DNA from: Solirubrobacter taibaiensis | Lineage (GTDB): Bacteria > Actinomycetota > Thermoleophilia > Solirubrobacterales > Solirubrobacteraceae | Direction of reading: 5' to 3' | Assembly: GCA_027587225.1 (NCBI GenBank) | Contig: JAPDDQ010000009.1 | Coordinates: 111,589 to 175,588 of the forward strand | DNA: 64,000 nt | Part shown: piece after piece, positions 15,689 through 24,048 of the stretch | Layout: each line of letters begins with the position of its first letter | Numbering within the stretch: the stretch's first letter is position 1 | The notes under the pieces: generated by a model | Database searches by the model: none | Told to the model about the DNA's origin: nothing | What the model saw: the letters and a program-made list of their open reading frames with translations, nothing else | Translations under genes and position numbers: made by a program

Positions 15689-17058
15689 GCCGCGCTGACG
15701 TCATCAGCCTGCTCTACATCGTGGCCTTCTCGATGTTCATCATCGGGCTGCGGATGCTGCGCGGGCCGCGCACCGCGGTGCGGGGCAACCAGATCGCGGC
15801 CGTCGGCATGGCGATCGCGGTCGGCGCGACGCTGGCCCAAGAAGGCGTCGGCGACTGGGGCCTGATCGTGCTCGGCGTCGCGATCGGTGTGGCCGTCGGC
15901 GTGCCCGCCGCCCGCAGCGTGAAGATGACCGCGATGCCGCAGATGGTGGCGCTGTTCAACGGCGTCGGTGGCGGGGCCGTGGCCATCATCGCGGTCGTCG
16001 AGTTCCGCGCCGCGCCGGTAGAGCTGCCGCTGGATGAGCTCATCCCGCTGCTGTTCGCGGCGATCATCGGCTCGATCTCGTTCTGGGGCTCGAACATCGC
16101 CTTCCTGAAGCTGCAGGAGCTGATGAAGCGCGCGATCCGCACACCGCCGGTGGTCAACGGCGCCCTGCTGCTGATCTCGGTCGCGCTGGCGGTCGTGATC
16201 GCGGCGGGGTCCGAGTCCGAGCTGCTGTTCTGGCTGATCCTGCTGTCAGCGGGCGCGCTGGGCGTGCTCGCCGTCGTGCCGATCGGCGGCGCCGACATGC
16301 CGGTCGTGATCAGCACCCTGAACGCCTTCACCGGGCTTTCAGCGGCCGCGGCGGGCATCGCGCTCGACAACACGGCGCTGATCGTCGCCGGCATGCTCGT
16401 CGGTGCCTCCGGCTCCATCCTCACCAAGCAGATGGCCGACGCCATGAACCGCTCGATCGCGAACGTCTTCTTCGCGGGCGTCGGCACGGGGGCCACGAGC
16501 ACGCTGGCCGCGCCCGGCGGGGGCGGCACCGCGCGCTCCACGAGCGCCGCCGACGTCGCCATCCAGCTCTCCTACGCCCGCCTGGTCGTGGTCGTGCCCG
16601 GCTACGGCATGGCCGTCGCGCAGGCCCAGCGCGCCGTCGCCGACCTCGCCGCCGAGCTCGAGAAGCGCGGCGTCGAGGTCCTGTACGCCATCCACCCGGT
16701 CGCGGGCCGAATGCCGGGCCACATGAACGTGCTGCTCGCCGAGGCCGACGTCGCCTACGACAAGCTCAAGGAGATGGACGACATCAACGGCGAGTTCGCG
16801 CGCACGGACGTGTCGCTGGTGATCGGTGCCAACGACGTCACCAACCCCGCCGCGCGCACCGAGCCCGGCTCGCCGATCTACGGCATGCCGATCCTCGACG
16901 TCGACAAGTCCTCGTCGGTGATCGTGCTCAAGCGTTCGATGAGCTCCGGCTTCGCCGGCATCGACAACCCGCTCTTCTACGACCCGAAGACGGCCATGCT
17001 CTTCGGCGACGCGAAGTCCTCGGTGGGGGAGATCCTCACCGAGGTCCAAGCGCTGTAG
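15685..17058 (+). CDS. pntB: NAD(P) transhydrogenase beta subunit
   Basis: The 457-residue protein starts with GTG 15685, overlapping the pntAB stop by 4 nt. The first ~290 residues form eight or nine membrane helices, including 'ALFNGVGGGAVAII' and 'GASGSILTKQMADAMNRS'. The C-terminal NADP-binding dIII domain has 'VVVVPGYGMAVAQAQ', 'IHPVAGRMPGHMNVLLAEADV', 'VIGANDVTNPAA' and 'VIVLKRSM'. All are standard. It completes a complete proton-translocating transhydrogenase, a main NADPH source or redox balancer. Confidence 0.96.
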   Translation: MSRADVISLLYIVAFSMFIIGLRMLRGPRTAVRGNQIAAVGMAIAVGATLAQEGVGDWGLIVLGVAIGVAVGVPAARSVKMTAMPQMVALFNGVGGGAVAIIAVVEFRAAPVELPLDELIPLLFAAIIGSISFWGSNIAFLKLQELMKRAIRTPPVVNGALLLISVALAVVIAAGSESELLFWLILLSAGALGVLAVVPIGGADMPVVISTLNAFTGLSAAAAGIALDNTALIVAGMLVGASGSILTKQMADAMNRSIANVFFAGVGTGATSTLAAPGGGGTARSTSAADVAIQLSYARLVVVVPGYGMAVAQAQRAVADLAAELEKRGVEVLYAIHPVAGRMPGHMNVLLAEADVAYDKLKEMDDINGEFARTDVSLVIGANDVTNPAARTEPGSPIYGMPILDVDKSSSVIVLKRSMSSGFAGIDNPLFYDPKTAMLFGDAKSSVGEILTEVQAL

Positions 17059-17164
17059 CGCGTCCGGGAACTGACAGACTCGAAAGCCGCCCAACACGGC
17101 GTGCCGCTCGCGCGACCATGCGGCCCTTGTCAGTGCGCGCTACCCGTGTGAAGGCTCCGCGGCC

Positions 17165-18553
17165 ATGGGTCCGTGGCACGCGCCACCGGAGGACGAGGCG
17201 GTGTGGCCCACGCCGCCGCCCGCTCGTGCGCGCGCCGCGCCGGCGCGGCCGGCGACGCTGACACCCGCGACCGCCCTCGCGCTTCAGCGCAGTGCGGGCA
17301 ACCGGGCCGTGAGCGCGATGCTGGCCCGCACACCCGAGTCCGAGCAGGCGCTGACGGCCCTGGCCACACCGCAGGTGTTCCCCGGGCCCGAGATGCAGAT
17401 CCAGTCGACACTGGTCCAGCAACTCGAGCAGGGCGTGGCCGACCACCCCGAGTTCGACGACGACTGCCTGTTCCTCGGCGCCATCGAGCTCAAATCGATC
17501 CCGGCCACGCAGGCGGACGAGGACGACTGGATCAAGGCCGCCACGCTCATCGACCTGCCGCCGCTGCGCAAGCCGGGCGCGGACGACCCACCGATGGGCC
17601 CGGACCCCGAGGCCCAATCGCTGCGCCAGCGGGATGACGCATACGACATGGTGATCCAGGTGGGTGCGGACCCGGCGATCATCCGCAACACCCTGCGCAC
17701 GATGAGCACGGCAGGGCAACTCGACTACCTGCGCAAGGCCGGCTTCGTCGGCAAAGGCTGGAAGATCCTCGTCGAGGTGCACTACTACCGCAACCGCATC
17801 CAGACATCGCGCCGGATGCACAAGGACACGCTCGGCCAGACGCTGTTCGTCAACCTCAATTACGAGACGCCGCACGAGATCGCGGGCCCCGAGTACATCG
17901 TCAACCCGCGCCCGTCGGCCGAGCACGATCAGCAGATCGACAGGACGTTGCCGCGCGGCTTCATGCAGGACCTGCGCGCGACGCGGCAGACGCTCGGCGC
18001 GCCGACGGAGATCGGGATGCAGCCGATCCCGGCCTTCGGTGCGGCGGCGTTCGTCGACGAGGCGATCCACCACATGACGCCGTACTACGGCAATCGGAAG
18101 CTCAGCGGCGCGCTGGTCGCGGAGTACCTCGACGAGACCGACAAAGCACGGTTCGACGACGCCAAGCAGGCCCACGCGAAGGCCAAGCAATCGCGGTGGC
18201 ACAGCTTCGAGCACTACCTCACGGTCATCCCCAAGCAGGACGCCGCCAAGTGGCGTGCCCGGGTCGAGATGACGACGAAGTCAACGAAGACGTACACCCG
18301 CAAGCAATTGCGCAAGCGGGCGAAGTTCACCGCGCAGGAAGCCGAGAGGCTGTTCGAGGAAAAGCAGGACGTCCGGTTCCAGCAGGCGAGCATCCCCGGC
18401 GCCCCGCTCGCGGATGCCCAGGCCCCCGGCGCGCCGCCGCTCGAGCGCCGCATGAGCACGCTCGGCCAGAAGGGCAAGGTGCCGCCGAAGCCGACCGGGG
18501 AACGGCGCTTCTTCCGCACGTGGGTCCGCGCGGTGCCTGACCGGAGAACCTAA
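17165..18553 (+). CDS. Protein with contractile-injection-system cargo-type leader motif, function unknown
   Basis: The 462-residue protein has a Pro/Ala-rich disordered N-terminus (1-35), then 'LQRSAGNRAVSAMLAR' (~40-55). This matches the 'LQRxAGNxAVxxLL' motif I associate with proteins linked to extracellular contractile injection systems (eCIS) and DUF4157-type toxins in Actinobacteria. The remaining ~400 residues are a soluble region I do not recognise ('EAIHHMTPYYGNRKL' ~298, 'WHSFEHYLTVIP' ~344), ending in a Lys/Arg/Pro-rich tail. No signal peptide or protease HExxH is seen. No eCIS structural genes lie in the window, so it would be an orphan cargo. The stop codon lies in a 31-nt hairpin. 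Confidence 0.65.
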   Translation: MGPWHAPPEDEAVWPTPPPARARAAPARPATLTPATALALQRSAGNRAVSAMLARTPESEQALTALATPQVFPGPEMQIQSTLVQQLEQGVADHPEFDDDCLFLGAIELKSIPATQADEDDWIKAATLIDLPPLRKPGADDPPMGPDPEAQSLRQRDDAYDMVIQVGADPAIIRNTLRTMSTAGQLDYLRKAGFVGKGWKILVEVHYYRNRIQTSRRMHKDTLGQTLFVNLNYETPHEIAGPEYIVNPRPSAEHDQQIDRTLPRGFMQDLRATRQTLGAPTEIGMQPIPAFGAAAFVDEAIHHMTPYYGNRKLSGALVAEYLDETDKARFDDAKQAHAKAKQSRWHSFEHYLTVIPKQDAAKWRARVEMTTKSTKTYTRKQLRKRAKFTAQEAERLFEEKQDVRFQQASIPGAPLADAQAPGAPPLERRMSTLGQKGKVPPKPTGERRFFRTWVRAVPDRRT

Positions 18554-18577
18554 AGAGGGCCTGGCCCCATTTAGGTT
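18547..18577. repeat. 31-nt imperfect palindrome at the gene end; possible terminator and repeat-family member
   Basis: The left arm AACCTAAAGAGGGCC and the right arm GGCCCCATTTAGGTT pair at 13 of 15 positions around a single T, and the right side runs into TTTTG. It contains the stop codon of the upstream gene. Sequence and symmetry match the elements at 25051 and 53473. It may work as a terminator that insulates ohrR. Confidence 0.65.
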
Positions 18578-18579
18578 TT

Positions 18580-18596
18580 GCGCAACTGAGTTGTGC
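18580..18596. promoter_or_regulatory. Probable OhrR operator
   Basis: GCGCAACT-G-AGTTGTGC is an inverted repeat with one mismatch in 8-bp arms, 16 nt before the ohrR GTG start. OhrR repressors bind a palindrome in their own promoter and release it when their Cys is oxidised by organic peroxides. Position and symmetry fit autoregulation of ohrR-ohr; the assignment is inferred. Confidence 0.55.
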
Positions 18597-18612
18597 GCTA
18601 CGGTGTCGAGCG

Positions 18613-19038
18613 GTGAACCCGCTCGCACTCGAGCAGCAGGTCTGTTTTCCGCTCTACGCCGCCTCACGGGCGGTGACCGCGGCGTACCGGCCGTTGCTCG
18701 CGCCGCTCGGCCTGACGTACCCGCAGTACCTGGTGCTCCTCGTGCTGTGGGAGCACGGGACGCGTTCGGTGCGGGAGCTGGGGGAGGCGCTGCACCTGGA
18801 TTCCGGCACGCTCTCGCCGTTGCTCAAGCGGATGGAGGCGTCCGGGCTGATCGAGCGGCGGCGGGGGACCGACGACGAGCGCCAGGTCAACGTGGACCTG
18901 ACCGCGGACGGGCTCGCGCTGCGCGAACGAGCCGTCGAGGTACCGCAGCAATTGCACGCGGCGACCGGGATCGACGCCGAGACGCTGGCGCAGCTCGCGC
19001 GCGCCTGCAAAGCCATTCTCGAGGAGGCAGAACGATGA
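18613..19038 (+). CDS. ohrR: Organic-hydroperoxide-sensing MarR-family repressor
   Basis: The 141-residue MarR protein begins 'LEQQVCFPLYAASRAV'. Cys11 is the reactive peroxide-sensing residue at the position typical of OhrR. The winged HTH follows ('LTYPQYLVLLVLWEHGTRSVRELGEALHLDSGTLSPLLKRMEASGLIERRR', ~34-84). Only one conserved Cys lies in the N-terminus, so it would be a one-Cys or bacillithiol/mycothiol-type switch (inference). The start is GTG 18613. The stop overlaps the ohr start (ATGA), forming a repressor-target operon with an operator upstream. Confidence 0.93.
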   Translation: MNPLALEQQVCFPLYAASRAVTAAYRPLLAPLGLTYPQYLVLLVLWEHGTRSVRELGEALHLDSGTLSPLLKRMEASGLIERRRGTDDERQVNVDLTADGLALRERAVEVPQQLHAATGIDAETLAQLARACKAILEEAER

Positions 19039-19451
19039 AGACGCTCTACACCGCCGAAGCCGTGGTCACCGGCGAGGGCCGCGACGGCCACGCCCGCTCC
19101 TCCGACGGCGTGCTGGACGTCGACCTCGCGGTCCCGACGGAGATGGGCGGCAGCGGCGGCGCGACGAACCCTGAGCAGCTGTTCGCGGCGGGGTACGCGG
19201 CTTGTTTCCACAGCGCGCTGCGGACCATCGCGCGCCGCGAGAAGACCGAGCTCGGCGAGTCGACGATCACCGCGCAGGTGGGCATCGGCCCGATCGAGAA
19301 CCGCGGCTTCGGGCTCGCCGTCAAGCTGGTCATCGATATGCCGGGCACCGAGCGCGCGGAGGCGGAGCGACTCGTCGAGGCGGCGCACCAGGTGTGCCCG
19401 TACTCGAACGCCACGCGCGGCAACGTCGACGTCGTCCTGGAAGTCGCGTGA
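19035..19451 (+). CDS. ohr: Organic hydroperoxide reductase Ohr
   Basis: The 138-residue protein starts at ATG 19035, which overlaps the ohrR stop. It has the two redox cysteines of the Ohr/OsmC family: Cys57 in 'GYAACFHSAL' and Cys121 in 'HQVCPYSNATRGN'. It also has the N-terminal strand 'TLYTAEAVVTGEGRDGHARSSDG'. The enzyme reduces fatty-acid and other organic hydroperoxides with lipoyl-linked thiols. Length and motifs are standard. Its stop overlaps the GTG start of the DoxX-like gene, so all three are probably co-expressed under peroxide stress. Confidence 0.95.
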   Translation: MKTLYTAEAVVTGEGRDGHARSSDGVLDVDLAVPTEMGGSGGATNPEQLFAAGYAACFHSALRTIARREKTELGESTITAQVGIGPIENRGFGLAVKLVIDMPGTERAEAERLVEAAHQVCPYSNATRGNVDVVLEVA

Positions 19452-19855
19452 GCAAACTCCGCGCGGGCGCCCAGGCCCTGCTGGGCGCCGCGATGGTCGG
19501 CGCCGGAACCGGCCATCTGACGGTCCAGCGCGAGGAATTCCAGAACCAGGTGCCGCCGTGGGTGCCACTGGACGAGGACCTGGTCGTGTTGCTGAGCGGC
19601 GTGGTCGAGATCGGCCTCGGCGCGGCGCTCCTCGCGAGCTGGAAGCAGCCCCGGCGCGCGCTCGCCGGCGCGGCCCTGGCCGCCTTCTACGTCGCGATCT
19701 TCCCCGGCAACATCGCGCAGTACACCGAGCACCGCGACGCGTTCGGCCTCGACACGGACACCAAGCGCTTCGTCCGGCTGTTCTTCCAGCCGGTGCTTGT
19801 CGCGTGGGCGTTGTGGGCGACGGACGCGCCGCGCGTCTGGCGCGAGCGCCGCTGA
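19448..19855 (+). CDS. DoxX-like small membrane protein
   Basis: The 135-residue protein starts with GTG 19448, overlapping the ohr stop (GTGA). Four hydrophobic segments and a DoxX-type pattern are visible: 'GAGTGHLTVQREEFQNQVPPW', 'LSGVVEIGLGAALL' and 'FPGNIAQYTEHRDAFGLDT'. DoxX-like proteins are linked to redox stress in other bacteria. The tight coupling with ohrR-ohr suggests a role in membrane peroxide defence here (inference). Confidence 0.8.
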   Translation: MSKLRAGAQALLGAAMVGAGTGHLTVQREEFQNQVPPWVPLDEDLVVLLSGVVEIGLGAALLASWKQPRRALAGAALAAFYVAIFPGNIAQYTEHRDAFGLDTDTKRFVRLFFQPVLVAWALWATDAPRVWRERR

Positions 19856-19902
19856 TCCAGGCCGGTGGGGCGAGCGCCGCTCGCTGGCGTAGACTCGCCG
19901 GG

Positions 19903-20094
19903 ATGGAGGAGGAGAAGGCGCAACTGCACGCGGAGATCTCCGTCGCCATGGACCAGGTGATGGAAGCCATGGGCGGCGGGACGCTGATGATCCCCGAGCC
20001 GGTCCAGCGCGGGCTCGAGGAGAGCACGAACCCGAAGCTGGACGTGGACGGACTGAAGGCGTTGCGGGACGACCTGCAGCGCCTCCTCGTCTAG
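19903..20094 (+). CDS. Small acidic helical protein, unknown
   Basis: A 63-residue frame that starts at ATG 19903 within a purine-rich context. It has a predicted helical start ('MEEEKAQLHAEISVAMDQVMEAM') and ends 'LDVDGLKALRDDLQRLLV'. I recognise no family. A support for reality is that it fills the space between the DoxX-like gene and the convergent gene at 20091, with a 4-nt overlap at the stop. It could be a small structural or regulatory protein. Confidence 0.5.
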   Translation: MEEEKAQLHAEISVAMDQVMEAMGGGTLMIPEPVQRGLEESTNPKLDVDGLKALRDDLQRLLV

Positions 20095-21485
20095 CGGCCT
20101 CGCTTGGAGCGCGCGGTTGCGGTCTTGTTGAGGCCCACCGCGCCCACGGGTGCGGTCGGCGCGGAGGCCGTGGCCGTCGTGCCGTCGTCGTTGCTCGCGG
20201 CCACCACCACGCGCAGGCGCCGCCCGAGGTCGCGGGTGGACGGCCTGTAACTCCCGCGGTCGGCGCCGCTGATCGACTGCCACGTCTTTCCGGACGCGCG
20301 CTGCCAGCGGTACTTGAAGCTCGTCGGGCGGTTGATCCAGTCGCCGGTGGTCGCCTTCAGCGTCGTGCCGCGCCGCGCGGCGCCGGCGATCGTCGGTCCG
20401 GTCGCGGGGGCGGGGGCCGCCGGGATCGCCACGTCCTCGCCGCCGCAGGCCGGCGCGAGCGTTTCGCAGCCCGCCATGAACGCCGAGTCGTACGTGTTCC
20501 AGTGGGTGGCGAGATAGCCGCCGGGTTCCGGCGCGGGGCTGAAGTAGTCGTCGCGGCCACAGTCGTAGCTGACCGTGATCGTGCCCGGGAGCGGCGCGCA
20601 ATCGTTGCGCAGCTGGCTCGCCGCGCCGGCGTCCTCGGCGTAACACATGACGTCCGCGCCTTGCCAGCAATGGCCGTACTGCGGGCTCTGCTGGCCGGCG
20701 GGCTGGGTGGAGTGCGGTGCGCCCCATTGCACCGCGCCGAGCGTGTGCGTGATCTCGTGCAGGAAGCCCTCGGGCCAGAACCCGCGCGCGCCCTGGCCGG
20801 GCGGCTCGGCGTCGGCGGTGAAGACGATCGCGCTCAGCCCGCCGCGATTGTGCGGGTTGCCGGCGCCGGGCTGCTCGCCTCCTGCCCCGGTGATCGTCTC
20901 CGCCAGTCCGTGCTCGGTGCCGATCCCGGACAGCCCGTCGGCGAGCACGATCGCGTTGCGCGGCCCGCCCTGGTCGCCGAGCGCGCCCCGCACGGCCTGG
21001 GCGACCGCGCGGAAGTTGTCCTTGTACTCGGCGTGCGGACCCGGCAGGGACACGACCTGGATGTCCGCGTACCCCGCGCCGCAGCGCGTGCCCATGTCGA
21101 ATCGCAGCGCCTTGGTGCCGCCGGCCTGTGCGGACAGGTAGCGGTTGACGATCGCCACGTTGGCCTGCAGCGCGTCCACCCAGCCCGCGGCGCGGTTGGG
21201 CCGGTCGGCGGCGTGGGCGTAGACGACCTTCAGCTGGGCCGCGGTCGCGGGGAAGGCGGCGTTCTCCGTGTTGTTCGTGGCGGCCAGGTCGCCGCACCAG
21301 GTGGAGGGGATGCCGTCCGCCGGCGCGTCGCCGGCCTGGGCCTGCGCGGCGGCCACCGTGGCGCGCAGGTCGACGTCCGGGATGTCACTCGGGGTCTCGC
21401 CGTGGATGGTCGTCTCCGGCCGGTTGGGCGCGAAGACCACCGGCAGCGCGAGCGCGCCGAGCAGGAGCAGCGTGGCGCGGACCAT
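20091..21485 (-). CDS. Exported zinc-metalloprotease-like protein with C-terminal Ig-like domain
   Basis: The 464-residue protein has an N-terminal signal (1-19). At residues 243-250 'HEITHTLG' is a zincin motif, followed at 278-282 by 'DVMCY', which resembles the metzincin Met-turn. The third ligand position of a metzincin (HExxHxxGxxH) is Gln253; His258 may replace it. Several Cys suggest disulfides. Residues ~360-450 form an Ig-like unit ('GTTLKATTGDW...FKYRWQR') like the repeats of the 1519-residue protein at 45013. It starts 1 nt after the CAP gene stop, so both are one operon. Peptidase activity is likely but the ligand change makes it unsure. Confidence 0.75.
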   Translation of the reverse strand: MVRATLLLLGALALPVVFAPNRPETTIHGETPSDIPDVDLRATVAAAQAQAGDAPADGIPSTWCGDLAATNNTENAAFPATAAQLKVVYAHAADRPNRAAGWVDALQANVAIVNRYLSAQAGGTKALRFDMGTRCGAGYADIQVVSLPGPHAEYKDNFRAVAQAVRGALGDQGGPRNAIVLADGLSGIGTEHGLAETITGAGGEQPGAGNPHNRGGLSAIVFTADAEPPGQGARGFWPEGFLHEITHTLGAVQWGAPHSTQPAGQQSPQYGHCWQGADVMCYAEDAGAASQLRNDCAPLPGTITVSYDCGRDDYFSPAPEPGGYLATHWNTYDSAFMAGCETLAPACGGEDVAIPAAPAPATGPTIAGAARRGTTLKATTGDWINRPTSFKYRWQRASGKTWQSISGADRGSYRPSTRDLGRRLRVVVAASNDDGTTATASAPTAPVGAVGLNKTATARSKRGR

Positions 21486-22013
21486 TTAGGGCTTGGCGCC
21501 GAAGTTGGCCGTGACGGTGGCGCCGACCGCCGCGTCCTTCGGCACGCCCAGGCGCACACCGAACCCGATGTCGCGATAGGCGCGGGTGACGATCGTCTTG
21601 CGGTGGCCGGGCGAGGCCATCCACGCCTCCATCATCCGGCGCGGCGTCGCGAGCTCGCCGGTGCCCCAGGCGAGGTTCTCACCCAGCGACCAGCCGTCGT
21701 TGCGGCGGGCGTAGCCGGCGTCGAGGATCCGCTCGACGAACGTGCCGTCGCCCTCGTGGCTGAAGTAGCCCTCCTCGACCATGTCCTGGGAGTGCCCGGC
21801 TGCCGCTCTTCGGAGCTTGGCGTTCTCCTTCAGCGCCGGGAGACCGCGCTGACCGCGCAGCTCGTTGTGCAGGCAGAGCAGCGCAGCACGGACCTCAGGC
21901 AGATTGTTGGCCGCCGGCATGACGTCTTCATCCGGGCACGCCGCCATTGCGGCGGAGGGCGCTGAAAAAGCGGCGACGACTGAGACGAGAGCGACGGTGC
22001 GGCGAGAAAACAT
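21486..22013 (-). CDS. Exported CAP/SCP-domain protein
   Basis: The 175-residue protein has a signal peptide (1-24, 'AAMAAC'). The CAP fold is shown by 'LLCLHNELRGQRGLPALKENAKLRRAAAGHSQDM', 'YFSHEGDGTFVERILDAGY', 'GENLAWGTG', and 'MMEAWMASPGHRKTIVTRAYRDIGFGV'. The His and Glu residues of the CAP cavity are present. Such proteins are extracellular, with lipid-binding or protease-linked roles proposed. GGAGG lies 5 nt before the start. It is the first gene of a two-gene unit with the metalloprotease-like protein. Confidence 0.92.
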   Translation of the reverse strand: MFSRRTVALVSVVAAFSAPSAAMAACPDEDVMPAANNLPEVRAALLCLHNELRGQRGLPALKENAKLRRAAAGHSQDMVEEGYFSHEGDGTFVERILDAGYARRNDGWSLGENLAWGTGELATPRRMMEAWMASPGHRKTIVTRAYRDIGFGVRLGVPKDAAVGATVTANFGAKP

Positions 22014-22032
22014 GTAGCCTCCACGAACACTG

Positions 22033-22069
22033 ACTGGACGGTTGCTGTGAAATCCACAACGCGTCCAGT
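22033..22069. terminator. Hairpin between the PGM1-like gene and the CAP gene
   Basis: ACTGGACG-GTTG pairs with CAAC-(G)-CGTCCAGT around a 12-nt loop, giving twelve base pairs with one bulge. It sits just after the end of the PGM1-like gene and 20 nt before the CAP start, both on the minus strand. It has no T-run, so it may be a Rho-independent-like attenuator or a leader structure. Confidence 0.5.
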
Positions 22070-22089
22070 TCGTGAAACTGACGGCTACC

Positions 22090-23523
22090 TCATGCGACGA
22101 CCGCGACCTCGGATCCGAGGTTTGCCGCGGCGCTCAACAGAATGTGTTGAACGGTTTCGAAGCGTTCTTGGGCATCGGCCGCAGTGCTCCCGATTACGGT
22201 CATTCCCATGCGCCCCAATTCGGTCAGGCCGCTGAGCATGTGGAACACCACCCCGTAGCCGTCAGGTTCCAGACCGGGTCGATCTGAAAGCGCGATCAAC
22301 GCGCCGTCGCCCAGCGCCGACAGACGTGGCGAAGCGAGATAGTCCGTCGCGACGTAGTGACGGGTTGAGCCGTCCTGAGTGCGGAAGGTGCCCGAGAGTG
22401 GATCGAAAGTCCCGCCCGTAACAAGCTCCAGGGTGTACAGCGGATGGGTCGTCGCGCCCTTGCGCAGGTTGATCTCGATCGCGTACGCGCTCCATGTGCC
22501 CGACCGGTGGCGCGCGACGATGAAGTCGATCGCCGCGCGGCCGATCGCTCCCTCGGCCACGAGCAGTTCACCGATCCGCTCGGCGGCCTCCGTGATGGCG
22601 CCCGCGTACGCGGGCGCGGCTGGAAAACGGCAGCCGATGCAGCGGTCGTCCTCGAGGATCTGATCGTGCGTGGAGACGACGCGCGCGCCGTCGGGCTCCA
22701 GCTCGAGCTGGACGCTCGGGCTGCGCAGTTCCCGCGCGACGATCCGCTCCTCGACGATCCCGCCGCCGCGCTCGAGGCGGTCGAAGTAGTCGTAGTGGGA
22801 GACGTTGGCCGCCTGCAGGCGCATCGCGTCGACGCGTTCGGCGATCTTCAGCAGCTCCGCGCGGGTGCCCGTGCGGCCGAGGCCGCGCAGCTCGACGATC
22901 GCGTTGCCCTCGCCCGAGACGCCGTCGTCGAGCTTGACCACCGCCTGCCCGATGCGTGGCCGGACGGCGCGCAAGCGCGCGATCGCGGCGATCACGTCGG
23001 CGCGGCTGCGGACGTGCTCGATCCCGAGCGGGTGCGCGACGCCGGCGCGCGCGAACAACTCCCGCCCGCCGCTCTTGGTCCCGAGGTGGGCGAGCGCGGG
23101 GTCGGCGCCCATGACCGGGATGCCGAGCTCGGAGCCGAGCGCGAACTCGAGCTCGGTCGTGACGTACGGGATGAGGTGCGCGGCCTCGTGGTCGGTGATC
23201 TCCCAGCGGATCCGGGTGAGCAGCGTCGGGCGCTCCAGCAGCTTCGCGGAGAGCGGGCGCAGGGAGGGGTCCTCGGTGCTGAGCATCGTGAGCCGGTCGC
23301 GGGCATCGTCGCGGATGTCGGCGGGGAGCAGACCGAGGTAGTACTCGACGATGTCCTGCGCCACGGGCATCGACGTCACGTAGACCATGCGGACGTTGCG
23401 TTCTCGGAGCTTCAGCAGCAGACACAGCAGGCGTTCTTCGTACGCCTGCGTCTCGGCTGGGGGCTCGTGGAACTTCTCGATCGTCCTGGACGGGACGACC
23501 ACGACCGTCGTGGCTCTCCTCAT
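22090..23523 (-). CDS. ATP-grasp peptide ligase, PGM1-like
   Basis: The 477-residue protein resembles the PGM1-type ATP-grasp ligase known from pheganomycin biosynthesis in Streptomyces, and many uncharacterised relatives. Visible parts are 'VVVVPSRTIEKFHEPPAETQAYEERLL' (N-terminal), the ATP-grasp elements 'AVVKLDDGVSGEGNAIV' (~193-209) and 'VEERIVARELRSPSVQLEL', the metal-binding 'AYAIEINLRKGATTHPL' (~347-363) and the C-terminal 'GVVFHMLSGLTELGRMGMTVIG'. It should join an amine to a carboxylate using ATP; substrates are unknown. It is divergent from a cytosine-deaminase-like gene across 84 nt. No peptide precursor gene is seen next to it. Confidence 0.82.
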   Translation of the reverse strand: MRRATTVVVVPSRTIEKFHEPPAETQAYEERLLCLLLKLRERNVRMVYVTSMPVAQDIVEYYLGLLPADIRDDARDRLTMLSTEDPSLRPLSAKLLERPTLLTRIRWEITDHEAAHLIPYVTTELEFALGSELGIPVMGADPALAHLGTKSGGRELFARAGVAHPLGIEHVRSRADVIAAIARLRAVRPRIGQAVVKLDDGVSGEGNAIVELRGLGRTGTRAELLKIAERVDAMRLQAANVSHYDYFDRLERGGGIVEERIVARELRSPSVQLELEPDGARVVSTHDQILEDDRCIGCRFPAAPAYAGAITEAAERIGELLVAEGAIGRAAIDFIVARHRSGTWSAYAIEINLRKGATTHPLYTLELVTGGTFDPLSGTFRTQDGSTRHYVATDYLASPRLSALGDGALIALSDRPGLEPDGYGVVFHMLSGLTELGRMGMTVIGSTAADAQERFETVQHILLSAAANLGSEVAVVA

Positions 23524-23607
23524 GGCGGGCGGAAATATGACGATTCGGAGGGCGTGTTGCTACCCGACCAAGGGATAAATCTTCACACCAGCCCGTAGAT
23601 TGGACGA

Positions 23608-24048
23608 ATGGATGTCCAGGCGATGCTCGCGGTGGCCCTCGAAGAGGCCCGGGCGGGCCGTGCGGAGGGCGGAATCCCGATCGGCGCGGCGCTGTTCACG
23701 CGCGACGGCGAGCTGCTCGGGCGGGGCCACAATCGGCGCGTCCAGGACGACGATCCGTCCGTGCACGGCGAGACGGACGCGTTCCGGCGGGCGGGGCGGC
23801 GCCGGTCCTATCGCGACACCGTGATGGTCACGACGCTGTCTCCCTGCTGGTATTGCTCGGGGCTCGTCCGGCAGTTCGGGATCTCGGCCGTGGTGATCGG
23901 CGAGTCGCGCACGTTTGCCGGTGGGGCCTCGTGGCTGAGAGAATCCGGGGTCGAGGTGATCGATCTGGACTCGGACGACTGTTACGAACTGCTGCAAGGG
24001 TTCATCGCCGAGCACCCCGAGGTCTGGGACGAGGACATCGGCGAATGA
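23608..24048 (+). CDS. Cytosine-deaminase-like (FCY1-type) zinc enzyme
   Basis: The 146-residue protein is a CDA-fold deaminase with His53 and catalytic Glu55 in 'VHGETDAF', and Cys80/Cys83 in 'TTLSPCWYCSGL'. 'YRDTVMVTTLSPCWYCSG' followed by 'GISAVVIGES' and the acidic C-terminus ('LLQGFIAEHPEVWDEDIGE') resemble fungal cytosine deaminase more than tRNA-adenosine deaminase or guanine deaminase. The likely reaction is hydrolytic deamination of a free pyrimidine or similar ring. Its stop overlaps the start of a secreted-protein gene (ATGA), which is an odd pairing. Confidence 0.85.
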   Translation: MDVQAMLAVALEEARAGRAEGGIPIGAALFTRDGELLGRGHNRRVQDDDPSVHGETDAFRRAGRRRSYRDTVMVTTLSPCWYCSGLVRQFGISAVVIGESRTFAGGASWLRESGVEVIDLDSDDCYELLQGFIAEHPEVWDEDIGE

